64,000 nucleotides of DNA from Macrotis lagotis (taxonomy: Eukaryota; Chordata; Mammalia; Peramelemorphia; Peramelidae): the NCBI RefSeq assembly GCF_037893015.1, contig NC_133665.1, forward strand, positions 20,869,207 to 20,933,206, in the 5' to 3' direction. Position 1 is the stretch's first letter; the number at the start of each line of letters is the position of its first letter. Shown here piece by piece: positions 1 through 10,822 of the stretch. The notes beneath the pieces are model-generated. The model did no database searches. It was given only the letters and a program-made list of their open reading frames with translations, and had not been told where the DNA came from. Position numbers and translations under genes: made by a program.

Positions 1-228
1 ATCACAAAACTCAAAAGACATCTGAGATTTAGAGAGATTGAATTATGACTGTCACAGTTCTAGTAGGTGCCAGATGCATGATTTGAATAGTGTTCATTCT
101 ACTGAACCATCTGTCTCTCTAGATATCAAGTTTTAATCTGGGAGAGAATTTTCTCATTTTTTGCTAGCTCCTTTTTTGATTCTCCCTTCAGAATTTTGAC
201 CTAAAAAAGGTTAAACATCTTAAAAGAC

Positions 229-398
229 AGCACAGTACAGTGGAAAGGACCCTGGTTTTGGAGTCTGATGATCAGGGTATAAGTTCCATCACTAACCCTC
301 TTCTGTGATTTTGAGTGAATCTCTTCATATCTCTAAACTTCAAGGCCCTTATCTGTAAAATGGGGTTGCACTAGATGATTTCTGAGGTTCCTTCTAGT
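229..398 (+). repeat. MIR-type SINE fragment
   Basis: It has the MIR order: a one-sided tRNA-like head (ACAGTGGAAAGGACCCTGG), an internal part ending near CTCTAAACTTCAAGG, and the phrase ATCTGTAAAATGGGGTTGCA. It is diverged and shows no clear target duplication. Confidence 0.75.
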
Positions 399-876
399 TT
401 TGACCCTAACCCTAGTTTTCTGAATCTAATTCTCTTTCCTTTACATCATCTTATCTCTATTCTGTACGCATATTGAAATATATGTGATAGTGAAAAACTA
501 CAAGCTATGAAGCTACGTAAATGTCCACAGGAGAGAGTTGACTATGCAACTGTGATAGATACAGTGTCCCCAAAATTTTGGTGCAATTTTAAAAGTGTAA
601 AACAAAAATGTACCAAGGGCACCTTGTCTAACAGAACGATTATGGTTCCAATAAGACTGACAAATATGAGAAATATAAAAATGTCATTATGCAAAATTAA
701 GAAAGCAACAACAGAAAATAGTATATACATAAATGATACCTACTTAATATTTTGTTGTTTTGGTATGGACCAGTGATTTTATTAAAATAGGAAACTTCTG
801 ATGTGGAAACTCCCTTCACCATACAGATCAACAACTCTTCCATAAACTTTTTTCCATAATGCTATTTTTGCGTAAG

Positions 877-1094
877 GCTGACTCTTCATGATCTCATTTG
901 GAGTTTTCTTGGGAAATTATTGGAGTGGTTTGCCATATCATACTTCAGTTCATTTTAATGAGGAAGAAACTGAAGCAACAGGGTTAAGTGACTTGCCCAG
1001 GGTCACATAGCTAGTAAGTGTCTGAGGTTAGATTTGAATTCAGAAAGATGTCTCCTTAACTCCCACCTCAGCACTTTATCCACTGCAGCACCAG
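877..1094 (-). repeat. Long tRNA-derived marsupial SINE
   Basis: Reverse-orientation copy. It shows TTTGGAGTTTTCTTGG, GAGTGGTTTGCCATATC, GTTAAGTGACTTGCCCAGGG and the head end CACTTTATCCACTGCAGCACC. These are the reverse of the long SINE with the GGTCA-GAAGAGT-GACTGAACAACAA 3' region. Moderately diverged. Confidence 0.85.
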
Positions 1095-2232
1095 TTCTAG
1101 AGTCTTAGGAAGTTGCCTGTGGCACTAAAAGATTAAATGATTTGCCCAAGGTCACACACAGGTATTAGTGGCATACCTTGAACAAGTCATGGTGTTTCAC
1201 ATGCCTTTTAAAAAGAGAATGTGTGTGTGTTCATAGAGTAAATAGACAAATATTTTTAAAAATGGAAGGAAACATATAGAGAGTAACTGATTAAATTATT
1301 ATTGGATAATTGTTTTTATAGATATATTATAGTTTAATATGTTTTAAATTCAATAGTTTTAAAAACTGATTTGGCTTTGTTTCAAATTCATATAAATGAC
1401 AATTTTTCAAACCTCTTTAAATTCTAATAAGTTATTTGCATCAAACAGGTGTCAGCTGAGTTCTCTTGGTAATTTGATCCAAGGATAGCAGAGTTAGTTA
1501 AAGGCCTTTGAGTCACTTTATAAGCATGGTAACTCTCCTAATATCCACAGCAAAGGTGATTGTAGCTTATGATGGGGTCCTGATGACATTGTTGGGGAGT
1601 GGCTGTCTTCACTTTCCTTTCCATTTATTATGTGCAGGGAATTCTCTGGTTAAGGATGACTATAGAGCTGCAGAACTTTAGATGAACAGATTGGAAGATA
1701 TGAAATAAGCTTAGATGGGGGAAACTCCAAACTTCTGGAAAATGTGGGACATTAACAGACAAATTCTGCCTCTTGCCATTCAGACCACAGAAAAAGCATT
1801 AAAATAGTGGTAGGGGATAGAGGAGAAATATGTGCCCACAATACTCTATGCTACCATTTGCAGGCTTGAGCAAGGAATATATTTTGCCTATAGTAGATCA
1901 CATTCACAATGTACTTTGTTCATAGTCACTCATTAGGGCAGACAGAGAAGTAGATTATCTCCATTTTAATTTTTTTTGTCTGAACCTGTAATTTCTTTGG
2001 AATAGGAAGTTCTCGAATGAGCTAATGCCCTCTTTCAGTGCGGACTATTTTTCACCTTATAGTGTCAGGCAATTTCATGCAGGCTCTGAGAGAGAAAGGG
2101 ACCTACCTGTGGTTAGAAAATGAGGATCTCTGAGATGAGCTCTCTATCCATGAGCTCTCTCTATCCATGAAACCATGCTTCCTCTTCTTTAATGAGATAA
2201 TCATGTAAAGAGTTTCTTTTTTGGGGGGGGGT

Positions 2233-2460
2233 AATCAGAATTAAGTGACTTTCCCAGTGACTAGCTGGTATCTGAGATCATATCTGAACCCAGAACTTCC
2301 TGATCCCAGTACCTATGCTCTATCCACTACAACATCCAGAGTTTTCAAACCTTAAAGCACTATATACATTTAGAATTGTTTTATAGATGATGAAATAGGT
2401 TTACAGGTAACACAATCAGTAAATGTTAGAGTTAGGATTCAAATCTAGTTCTCCTAGTTT
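2233..2460 (-). repeat. MIR-type fragments (two abutting)
   Basis: The reverse MIR phrases AATTAAGTGACTTTCCCAGTG and GCTCTATCCACTACAACATC occupy about 2233-2340. A second piece with ATGATGAAATAGG and AGGATTCAAATCTAGTTCTCC follows to about 2460. A run of nine G at about 2223 precedes them. Confidence 0.6.
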
Positions 2461-3068
2461 CAAAGTCCATCATCCCGAAGTGGACTTTGGAGTCCTATAA
2501 TTTTCTCGATCATTTGTGTTATTTTCCAAGATGAGAATAGTCATGGAGGGATATTGGGCAGTTTTTGCTTATATTCTTGAAAGTGTGGGTGGGCTGGGGT
2601 GAAAGGCAATAAAAATAAGAATGGGTATGTTGAATTCCCTCATATCAGGGATTCTGGTGTATGTGAGGATTATAAAGACTTTTATAATCAGAGTGTGGCT
2701 ACTGTTGGGAATTGTCACAGTCATATCTTTAGAGATTGGAGGGAGTTTCAAGTGTCATCTAAACCAATAAGTTTATTTTACACAGGAGGAAACTGAAAAT
2801 TAGAGAGATTAAATAATGATAAACCCTGTAGTTATTCCCATGGCATGACATATATGTGATTAAAACATTAAATTTCAACTTATTAAGATTTACATCTACA
2901 CTAGGACTGTATGCATTAACCAAATATGCTATAAAGACATTTTTACAGTTCTGCTTTCTTGGGGACAGGTATGGATAGGATGCTTTCCTTTTCCAAAGAA
3001 AAATTAACAGGACAACTTAAAAAATAATAGTTTTATGACAAATGGTCACAGAGAGAAAGTATGGAATG

Positions 3069-3185
3069 GTGTTATTAAAGACCTGGTCTCACAGTTAGCA
3101 AAACCTAGGTTCAAGTCTTGTCTCTGCTACACATTAGCTATGTGACCATGAAAAGTTCACTTAACACTTCAAAGTCTGAGGCAAC
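3069..3185 (+). repeat. MIR fragment
   Basis: The MIR phrases CCTAGGTTCAAGTCTTGTCT, TAGCTATGTGACC and TTCACTTAACACTTC appear in the forward order. Confidence 0.7.
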
Positions 3186-3384
3186 TCGAAGTTTCAGAGA
3201 AAGTACCAACCCATATTAGTCAAGAGACTTTCTTTCCATGAATTTCCCTATGTGCATGAAATCACAGTTTTATTTTTTAAAATGCTAACTGGAATGAATA
3301 ATATAGAGATGTAGCATGGCACATTTTATTAAAAGCTGTCTTGGATGTTAGGAAGCCTTGGGTGTGTTCATGCTTAGCTTCTGT

Positions 3385-3610
3385 GCCAGTTAGGTAGAGC
3401 AGCAGATAAATCATTGTACATTGATTGAGTCAGGAAGACCCGAGTTCAAATTCAACCTTAGACATTTCCTAGTTGTGTGATCCTGGATAATTCACTTAAT
3501 CCTTGTTGCTTTAGTTTCCCTGATCATAATAGTACCAACCTCCCAGGGTTGTTGTGAGGATCAAATGTGATAATAATATTTCCTTAGCTCAGTCTCTCAA
3601 ACATAGTAGG
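3385..3610 (+). repeat. MIR/CORE-SINE copy, nearly full length
   Basis: From the head CCAGTTAGGTAGAGCAGCAG through GAGTTCAAATTCAACCTTAG, CCTAGTTGTGTGATCCTGG, and the 3' part CCCAGGGTTGTTGTGAGGAT with a following AATGTGATAATAA, this is a forward CORE-SINE. Confidence 0.8.
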
Positions 3611-3612
3611 TA

Positions 3613-3693
3613 CTCCTCCTTCCTTCCCTCCCTTTTCTCCTCCCTTCCTTCCATTCCTTTCACCCTTTCTTCCTCTCTCTCTTCTTTTTCTTG
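3613..3693 (+). repeat. Pyrimidine-rich low-complexity tract
   Basis: Almost all C and T (CTCCTTCCTTCCCTCCC and similar) directly after the preceding SINE, so probably an expanded SINE 3' tail. Confidence 0.8.
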
Positions 3694-3980
3694 CCTCTGA
3701 TGTAAAACTGAGGAAAATCACTTAACTTCACAAAGTCCCCAGGCAAGTCCCCAAGACTGTAAGATGCAGATAAGTGACTGATTATCTGCTATACCAAAGG
3801 AAGTTTCCACACTGAGAGTTCATTGCCCTGATAAAATTATGTCTAGACCCCATTCCCTACCCCTGACCTCCCCCCAAAATCAATGTAACATTATTTTTCT
3901 GATTTTACAGTACAAATAGCTTTTTTAAGATATTCTTTTTCTTCCATGGTCTATCAACTCTACCTATTATCATTAATGCA

Positions 3981-4122
3981 GAGGCAGCTAGGTGCTTCAG
4001 TAGATACAGCACCACCCCTGGAGTCAGGAGGACCTGAATTCAAATGTGACCCTAGACACCTAATAATTACCTAGCTGTGTGATCTTGGACAAACCACTTA
4101 ACCCCATTACCTTGCCAAAAAA
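3981..4122 (+). repeat. WSINE1-like short SINE
   Basis: Forward copy with GGCAGCTAGGTG, CCTGGAGTCAGGAGGACCTG, TAATAATTACCTAGCTGTGT, ACTTAACCCCATTACCTTGC and a short A tail. It lies 194 bp beyond the CRD exon donor, in antisense to MUSK. Confidence 0.9.
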
Positions 4123-4315
4123 TTAATACAGAAGGCTTAATAAAGCCTAATTTGGGATTATATTTATGCATCAAATGTACATTGTTCTTAATACACAAAA
4201 AGCAACTGCTTTGTTCACTCTTACTCACAACCTCTTCTGCTTTCATGAAACATCATCCCTGATTTCTCCTAGTAAATCTGAACAAGTGCATATCAACCAA
4301 TGAAAAATCTCTTAC

Positions 4316-4582
4316 CTGCATAAAGGTTTTGGAGATGGCATAAATCCGACGGGGTTGCACCCCTGAAAGATGTGATTACAGAGCAGAGACTCCATAGCTG
4401 GCTGACAGAATGAACTCAGTTCCTTCAAGTCACTCCAGATGGTTTGGACAAGAAGTTCTTGGGTGTCCTCCAGGTGCCCATAGGAGGAGTTGTAGAAAAC
4501 AAGGGCATCCTTTGCCAAGACAGCACTGCAAACCTTCCCTCTGTAGGTACTGCAGTAGCCTGGATCTTCTTGGTGCAGTTTA
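4316..4582 (-). CDS. MUSK: MUSK exon, first half of frizzled-like cysteine-rich domain
   Basis: A 267-nt minus-strand exon. It starts after CATTACTTTTTCAG with T (third base of a Ser codon), reads 88 codons, and ends TGC AG before a GTAAG donor; the split AG begins the Arg that precedes EYCLAVKELFC in other mammals. Six cysteines of the domain are visible (GYC, KVC, SFC, LLC, QGC, PLC), along with the family stretches [14 protein letters not shown] and [10 protein letters not shown]. The N-S-S sequon corresponds to N-T-S in human. The domain resembles the Wnt-binding domain of Frizzled and ROR receptors. The next exon, with the remaining cysteines, was not found in 1-4315. A second frame open through 4425-4582 is the out-of-frame reading that would be used if the 7-nt exon were skipped. 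Confidence 0.96.
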
Positions 4583-4869
4583 CTGAAAAAGTAATGAACA
4601 AAGTTCCCAAGGAGATGCTACTTCTTGGCATTCAGACTACTTTGTTCCAAATATGTATCCTAGAGGCAGGAGAAAAATCAGAGCAAAGGAAAAAAAAAAG
4701 CAGTGCCATAATCTACTTACTGCATTCATCTCAAGCTTTCCATTTTACATATAAAATTGGAATTTGTTTCAATTCAATATTTGTTATATGATAATGTTCC
4801 CTGCCTAGAATCCAGAAACTTGATTTTTCTATACTGATAACTGTTATTTCAATATAAATGGCTGCCACA

Positions 4870-4955
4870 GAGTTGACCTCAGATCCAGGAAGACCTGAGT
4901 TCAAGTCCTAACTCTGATACATTCTGATTGTGTGATCCCCAACAAGTCAAACTTG
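4870..4955 (+). repeat. tRNA-derived SINE fragment
   Basis: The middle of a forward SINE: CAGGAAGACCTGAGTTCAAG, ACTCTGATACATTCTGATTG, TGTGATCCCCAACAAGTCAA. Head and tail are missing. Confidence 0.65.
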
Positions 4956-5324
4956 TATTGGTAGAGTTCCATTTTCAGAGCTCCATATGTAGATCCAGTT
5001 CATCCATTGTGTGCAAGAGTACCCTGATAGAATGCGGGTGTTGGAAGTTTAGATAAGAGATAGTGCCTGCCCACCTGTAGTTTACATCTAGTAGGGAGAT
5101 ATGATATATGTATAAATAATTATCATACAAAATAAAATGTGATAATTGCATAAAGGTAAAACCATGTGATCTGAAAGGATCTTTATTGATTGGAGAGATC
5201 AGGGAAAACATTTTTAAGGGAAGTGTAATTTTTAAACTGTTTTTAAAAGAATGACATGAAGGATTAGAGTTAGAAAAAGAGCAGGGAATGTACTAGAAAC
5301 AATAAGTTGTAGAGATTGGCTATG

Positions 5325-5441
<117 letters not shown>

Positions 5442-5590
5442 AGGAGAAGGATGCGATAGGTTTATAAGGAAGGGTAATGCCAGATAGTGAAAGTTCTTGC
5501 ATACCAGGCTAAATATTTGAATTGAACATAGTTTAACATAACTCAGTGAGCTGGTATATATGCAATATTCATTGAATTCACTAAAGATAA

Positions 5591-6405
5591 ATTGGGAGAC
5601 AGATGAAATCTCGCTGCTATCAAGAAGTTCAAGTCACCAAATCCAGATGATTTGCATCCTAAAGTATTGAAAGAATTGGAAGAGCAGCTGTTGGTGATCT
5701 TTGACAGATTTTGGAAAAAGGCAGAGGAGCTACAGAACTGGAGAAGGGAAAATGTTTTCCTAATTTTTTAAAAAAGGAAGAGGAAATCTGCAAATTACTG
5801 ACCAATGAGCTTATTTCTATAGCTAACAAGATTTCTAGGAAACATTATTAAGCAATTGTAGCCAAGAACTTAGAAAGGGAAGCAGTAAAGACTAAGTCAA
5901 TCTGATTTTTTCAAGGAAAAATGATGCCAGACTAACCTCACTCTCTTCTTTGTTAGTGTTATTAGATTACTAGATAAGGGGAAATACTATCATTGTAAAG
6001 TATACTTCTATTTCAGCAAAACCTTTAATAGTTTCTCATTTTTGGAAAGTTAGGTAGATTTGGTATTATTTGAATGACCAGATCCAAAGAAAAGTCATTA
6101 ATGGATGGAGGTCAAAAATGGAGAAATGCCCGTGATCATGCTCTGTCCAACATTTTTATCATTGACTTGAATGCTGGTTTATTTGTATGCAAGAGGACAG
6201 AAAACTGAGAAGCTGAACTAGCATATTAGATGGCAGAGCCAGGATTCAAAAAATACCAAGTGGGCTAAATCAAATGAAAAGTAATTTAATAGAGATAAAA
6301 GTAAAGTTCTGTTCTTAGTTATAAAACAAAACAAAAATGTCTTCACAAATAGAGGATAAGGAAGTATGACCAGTCAATAGTTCCTTTGAAAAACATCTAG
6401 TTGTT
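5591..6405 (+). mobile_element. L3/CR1-clade LINE remnant, sense
   Basis: The CR1/L3 reverse-transcriptase region is readable in pieces: PDDLHPKVLKELEEQL near 5640, NWRRENVFLIF near 5740, then AGACTAACCTCACT, CAGCAAAACCTTTAATAG, CATTTTTATCATTGACTTGAATG and CCAGGATTCAAAAAATACC. Many frameshifts and stops; not functional. It is old, shared across mammals, and opposite in direction to MUSK. Confidence 0.82.
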
Positions 6406-6424
6406 TTTATGAATTATAAATTCA

Positions 6425-6855
6425 ACATTCAATTAAAAAATTATTAAGCACCTACTATATGCCAAGTTCTGGGGGATACAAAAGAGGTAAAAGATAGCCT
6501 CTGTTCTCCTGGAGCTTACCTTCTAATGGGGGAGACAACACATAAACACATATATACAAAGCAAGTTTTATACAGGATAAAGAGGAAATAATTAACAGAG
6601 GGAAGGCAATGGAATGAAGAGGAACTGAAGAAAGATTTCTGAAAGAAGTGGGATTTTAATTAGGATTTAAAGGAAGTCAGGTAAGTCAGCAGTTGGACTG
6701 GAGAAGGAAAGCATTCTAGGTCTGAGGATCAACCAGATTCATGAGTAAGCATCAGGGCAAAGATTGCCATGTGGGCAAGGAGCTGCATTTATTCTGTCTG
6801 ATTCTGGAGGGCAGAATGAGGAGCAATATGTGGAAGGTGCAGAAGCATAGCTGGT
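6425..6855 (-). mobile_element. L2-type LINE 3' end, antisense
   Basis: It reads AATTATTAAGCACCTACTATATGCCAAG, CTCTGTTCTCCTGGAGCTTA, CTAATGGGGGAGACAACACA, ATACAGGATAAAGAGGAAAT and GGGATTTTAATTAGGATTTAAAGG across the block. This is the reverse complement of the L2-type 3' end whose forward form ends in a cluster of TTAATAAATG and TTGATTGA. Confidence 0.75.
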
Positions 6856-8945
6856 CTTTTTTGTTTGTTTGCTTTAAGTAATTATAGCTATCTCTACTGA
6901 AGTGGAAAAAACTGTCTTGGAAATGAATGAATTCTCTCTTGTTGATGGATTTCAGACTGAGACTGAATGATATCTCATATTCTTATTCAGATTTGACATG
7001 ACAATCTATAATCACTTTCTGACTTAAATTCTGTGACTCAGTAATGCAAATATGGAGTTTCAGAGCAGGAAATTTAGTAGTCCATGCTTACTTGTAGTAA
7101 ATATAAATACAAGGTAGTAAAAGAAAATGTCATTCAGAATATAATATTCAGAAAGTGACTTTAATGTAAATGACTTAGACTGTTCTTCCCCCCATAAAAA
7201 AGGAATCTTCAATCATGATGGGACATCCTCACAAAGGGACATATGATTGAATGTCACCACCTTCATTTTACAGTATAGATGCAGAGTCAGAAAGAAATGA
7301 GGGAATTTATTCAAGCCACCCCAGTGGATGAGTTGTGTTGCTGAGAATCAAGTTACCCCTCATCCACATTCTGTGTAATGTGTTGTGTCTCCTTAATCAG
7401 AAGGAAATCTCTGTGACAACTTTCCAAAAAATGACGTGGGGATGCTTTGGCTTCTTTTAGTTCCGAGTTGCTGGCTATATAACCCCATGGCACCTGGCCA
7501 AACCACTATCTGGTTCCTTTGCTCTGTGGAACTTCTTGCAACATAGTGTGCTTGGTTCTATTCCACAGGGCTTGTGAAAGGGGTCAGGAAGCAGGTCTCT
7601 TGTTACAAGGCTACCATCTCAGTGTCTGAGCCTCCTACCTCCCCAGTAAGAAACTTTACCTTCCTTTTCTTCTCTACCTTTCTATATGAAGAAGTGTTTA
7701 AGCCTCCAGTCTCACAATTCAGTAGGAGAAATTCAATAATCAATTTATTCAAAGGGTTGTTCAGTCAATTCCCTAGGTCCTCTCCCTATCCCTAACACTA
7801 TATGGTTAACATTCTCACAGCTCTTAGCTAGGATTTGGATAGAAAATGAATGCAAAGCATTCCCATTGATTTCCACAGTTGTCATTTGCAAGTGAGAAGA
7901 AGCCAAATCCTTGGCCAATCAAAGTGGATCTTCTATGTGGAACTTAGTGTCTCTGCCAGGGAGCAGCAATACTCACAGCAGCTGTCCTTGTTGCTCATCC
8001 CTCCAGTTGAACGGAGGTCACAGAGGTCAGTTCACAACATGCTTGCTATTTTGGAATGGTCAGTGGTACTATTTGTTAGCTTTTCTTTCCTTCTTCTTCT
8101 ACTCTCCATTATCTTTTACCTCACTTCTCTCTTTTCCCATTCCCCAAATCTATGACTACTTTCTCAACTTTCTATTAGAATTGATTACTTCCTTGTTTTT
8201 ATATTGCATAAAACAGTGCTTTCTGTCTTTGCTTCTTTCTCCTAAATCCTTTTCATGTTTGCAGAGCATCCAGTACTTTACATTATACTCCATGACTGGA
8301 GGACACAAGAGATTAGAAATTTATTGCTGTTGACACTCATTTGGCCTTTAATTCGACACTACCCTTTTTTTATAGCCCTGGTATTGTCACCTTGTCATTA
8401 AACTCATTTTGTTATCAACATATGGATAACTCAAGTACTACCTTGTTACCTCTGAAATGCTAATTCAAATGCTTCTTAATACATTGGGGCAGAGCCATCA
8501 TGAAGAAAATATGGGAAAATATAAACAAGAATGATATAGGATGAGAAAGCATGTCAGGGTTATAAGACTACCCACATTGACAAGATAAAAAGAGTATTTA
8601 TAAATCAGCTTTAAAGTTTATGAGTGAGGATTCTTTCTGGGGAAGGAAGACATTGGAAAGTCACAGTGATGGTGGGGTGGGAAGCTTTAATTTTTAAAAA
8701 GAATATGGGACAAGATGGAGAAAATCAGAAAGAAGGTTTTAGAGTAATGAATAAGAAGAGATAGAGGAAGAAGCTATTTTTGGATGTGAATTGTAAAGTA
8801 AAATGATATGCATGGCAGAATGGCTTCATTAGGCCAAAATATATATCAAATCAATAATACATAACTTTTTATGACATTTATATTTTAGAAAATAAAATTG
8901 TGTTTAGTTCTTTAATTAAAATTTTTTGAAGCATATTTTTCTTCC

Positions 8946-9083
8946 CATAACAATTCTGTGAGATAAGCAATGAAAATGTTTTATTACCATTTTGTGATGA
9001 GGAAACTGAAGGCTGGGAGACTGAGTAACTTGCCCAGAGTCACACTCTTGAGAGAGCTAGAAGTCCATCCCAGGTCTTCTCCT
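8946..9083 (-). repeat. MIR fragment, antisense
   Basis: GATGAGGAAACTGAAGGCTG followed by AGTAACTTGCCCAGAGTCAC and CAGGTCTTCTCC is the reverse MIR core and head. Confidence 0.75.
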
Positions 9084-9130
9084 TTCTGAGATCTCCACTA
9101 AATCCTACAGAGTTGGATGTATGCATGTAT

Positions 9131-9267
9131 GTATCAAAGTAAGTACAATGGAATTTAATATTCTTAGCTACCAAAGTAGTTTTGTATGTATGTATGTATG
9201 TATGTATGTATGTATGTATCAAAGTAAGTACAATGGAATTTAATATCCTTAGCTGCCAAAGTAGTTT
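9131..9267 (+). repeat. 85-bp tandem duplication around a TATG array
   Basis: The 52-bp block from GTATCAAAGTAAG to CAAAGTAGTTT occurs at 9131-9182 and again at 9216-9267 with two substitutions (ATATTC/ATATCC and CTACC/CTGCC). An array of TATG lies between at about 9184-9219, and a short TATG run precedes the first copy. Confidence 0.93.
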
Positions 9268-9540
9268 AGAAGGTCATAGAAAATAAAAACCAAAGGTGAA
9301 GTTTTACCTGCACCTAACACAAGGCTATGCATATTATAGGTGCCAATGAATAAATGGAAGCTCTGTGGGGAGATACTAGGTATGATCTTACCATTTAAAA
9401 TGTGCATTTGTCTTACAACTTTTCATCTACTTTACTCATCTCCAGGACTGAAATTATGGCAGAGAAAAGAGTAACAAAAAACATTTTAAAGTCCCTTGTG
9501 TTATCAAAGGAATAATATTCTCATTGCTAAGTTTTCTTAC

Positions 9541-9547
9541 CTCCATG
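9541..9547 (-). CDS. MUSK: MUSK 7-nt microexon (proposed)
   Basis: The Ig3 exon leaves one base (phase 1) and the cysteine-rich-domain exon needs two bases before it (phase 2), so an exon of length 1 modulo 3 is required. On the minus strand at this site the sequence reads TTCCTTTCCTGTTCACATAG, then CATGGAG, then GTAAGAAAAC. That is a strong pyrimidine tract and AG, seven bases, and a near-consensus donor. Joined, the junction codes A-W-S (GCA TGG AGT), giving SIA-A-W-S-K. Human MuSK is recalled as SIA-E-W-S-K at the same place, so Trp and Ser are conserved. A possible branch-site sequence CTGAC lies upstream of the tract. The call rests on phase logic, splice signals and the Trp match, not on transcript data. 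Confidence 0.82.
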
Positions 9548-9724
9548 CTATGTGAACAGGAAAGGAAGACCCCACAGTCAGTCACCAGATGAAGGAGTAA
9601 AAGAGAAAAAGAATTAGTGAATTCTTGCTTCCTTTGTTCTGTTATAACTAGATTATTTCTAACCTTTTAAGAAATTTTGGCTTTAATTTACTGGAAGATG
9701 TAGTCAAAATGAAAATTATAGTGT

Positions 9725-9888
9725 TTCTGGATTCAAAGTACTCAGATTCAAATCTTGCCTCTGCTGCTTACATCCTTTATGCTTTCAGGCAAGTCATTTG
9801 ACTTTCCTGGGTCTCAGTTTTCTCATCTGTAAAATGAGAAGTTACATTAGATGGTCTCTTAGGTCTCCTATGATTATAGATCCATCCA
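9725..9888 (+). repeat. MIR copy
   Basis: Forward MIR: AGATTCAAATCTTGCCTCTG, GCAAGTCATTTGACTTTCCT, GTCTCAGTTTTCTCATCTGT, AAAATGAGAAGTTACATTAG. It starts about 180 bp upstream (in transcript terms) of the microexon acceptor. Confidence 0.8.
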
Positions 9889-10284
9889 AGACCTGCCCTT
9901 AGGTTGACATATGAGTTTGGGGGGGGGACAATGGGACAGTCTTGGACATCCAGATTCTTGATGTTTTGATGGATATCAATAGGTAGAGTCAACCATTGTT
10001 GTCATCAGTATATACTGATTTTGCAGTTGGAATTAATTTCTACCTATTTACCCTCCACACCAGATATTTTTCACCAATAAATTAGGATGATCACTGGAAG
10101 AAGAAGCAAAGCAAGGAGAAGTTATATAGTTGTTATGTGCTCACAGTTGAGAACATTGCTAACTCTGTAGCCCATAGTATCCTTCTTCCCCTCTGGCATT
10201 ATATTAGCTAACATGAGCTTCTGAAGACTTTTAGGAGCATTACTGGCTCAAACATGAAGAAATCATCCAATGTAAGTTTTGAGA

Positions 10285-10386
10285 ACAAGGATTACTTCTC
10301 CTTTCATATTTGTGTCTTCAATGTCTGGCACATAATGGGCACTTAATAAAGCTTCTTGAGTCAAGAGCTTAATAAAGCTTCTTGGA
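10285..10386 (+). mobile_element. L2-type 3' tail with small duplication
   Basis: GTCTGGCACATAATGGGCAC followed by TTAATAAAG is the L2-type 3' end. The 20-mer ACTTAATAAAGCTTCTTGAG at 10341-10360 is repeated almost exactly at 10367-10386 after a 6-bp spacer. Confidence 0.7.
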
Positions 10387-10566
10387 GTGAAGAGCAGCTA
10401 AACTTGTTATATCAACCTCCATTTATTTTCCTCAAACATGACTCTAGCTTCCCCTATATAATTATAATTATCTCTCTATTTATTAACTCTTACCTCTTTC
10501 TGTCCCTATCACTTACCTCTTTCTGTCTTGACTGTCTGTCTGTCTCTATACCTCTGTATGGTGTTG

Positions 10567-10568
<2 letters not shown>

Positions 10569-10620
<52 letters not shown>
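10569..10620 (+). repeat. (CT)26 microsatellite
   Basis: 52 bp of pure CT followed by a degenerate pyrimidine stretch to about 10650. On the MUSK strand this is GA. Confidence 0.98.
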
Positions 10621-10625
<5 letters not shown>

Positions 10626-10704
10626 CCCTTTCTCCTTCCCCTTTTTTGCCAGACTTGTAATAGGAATTTCCTTTATCAATACTGATTAGAACTTAGAATC
10701 CTAA

Positions 10705-10822
10705 AATATTGCTTGGGACAATGAGAAGTTAAGTGAATTGCCTAGGGTCACACAACCAGTATGGATCAGAGGAAATGTTTCTGATTCTGTGCCAGCATTC
10801 TATTTGTGATACCAAGCTGCTT
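10705..10822 (-). repeat. MIR fragment, antisense
   Basis: AGAAGTTAAGTGAATTGCCT, AGGGTCACACAACCAGTATG and TGTGCCAGCATTCTATTTGT give a reverse MIR core and head. Confidence 0.75.

Noticed and set aside
1..4315. Search for the next MUSK exon (start EYCLAVKELFC)
   Set aside because: No minus-strand segment with this peptide and flanking splice sites was seen, so the exon is probably outside the window.
4444..4791. Plus-strand frame of 115 codons over the CRD exon
   Set aside because: It is the antisense shadow of the MUSK exon and runs into intron.
7574..8333. Overlapping plus-strand open frames, the longest 140 codons
   Set aside because: No recognisable domain, low-complexity hydrophobic and serine-rich translation, no splice or start context, and opposite to the MUSK gene. 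Probably chance in a GC-richer part of the intron.
10411..10424. Alternative candidate for the missing small exon (ACCTCCATTTA on plus)
   Set aside because: It has the donor and TGGAG part but lacks an AG directly before the exon and any pyrimidine tract. The site at 9541-9547 is far better.
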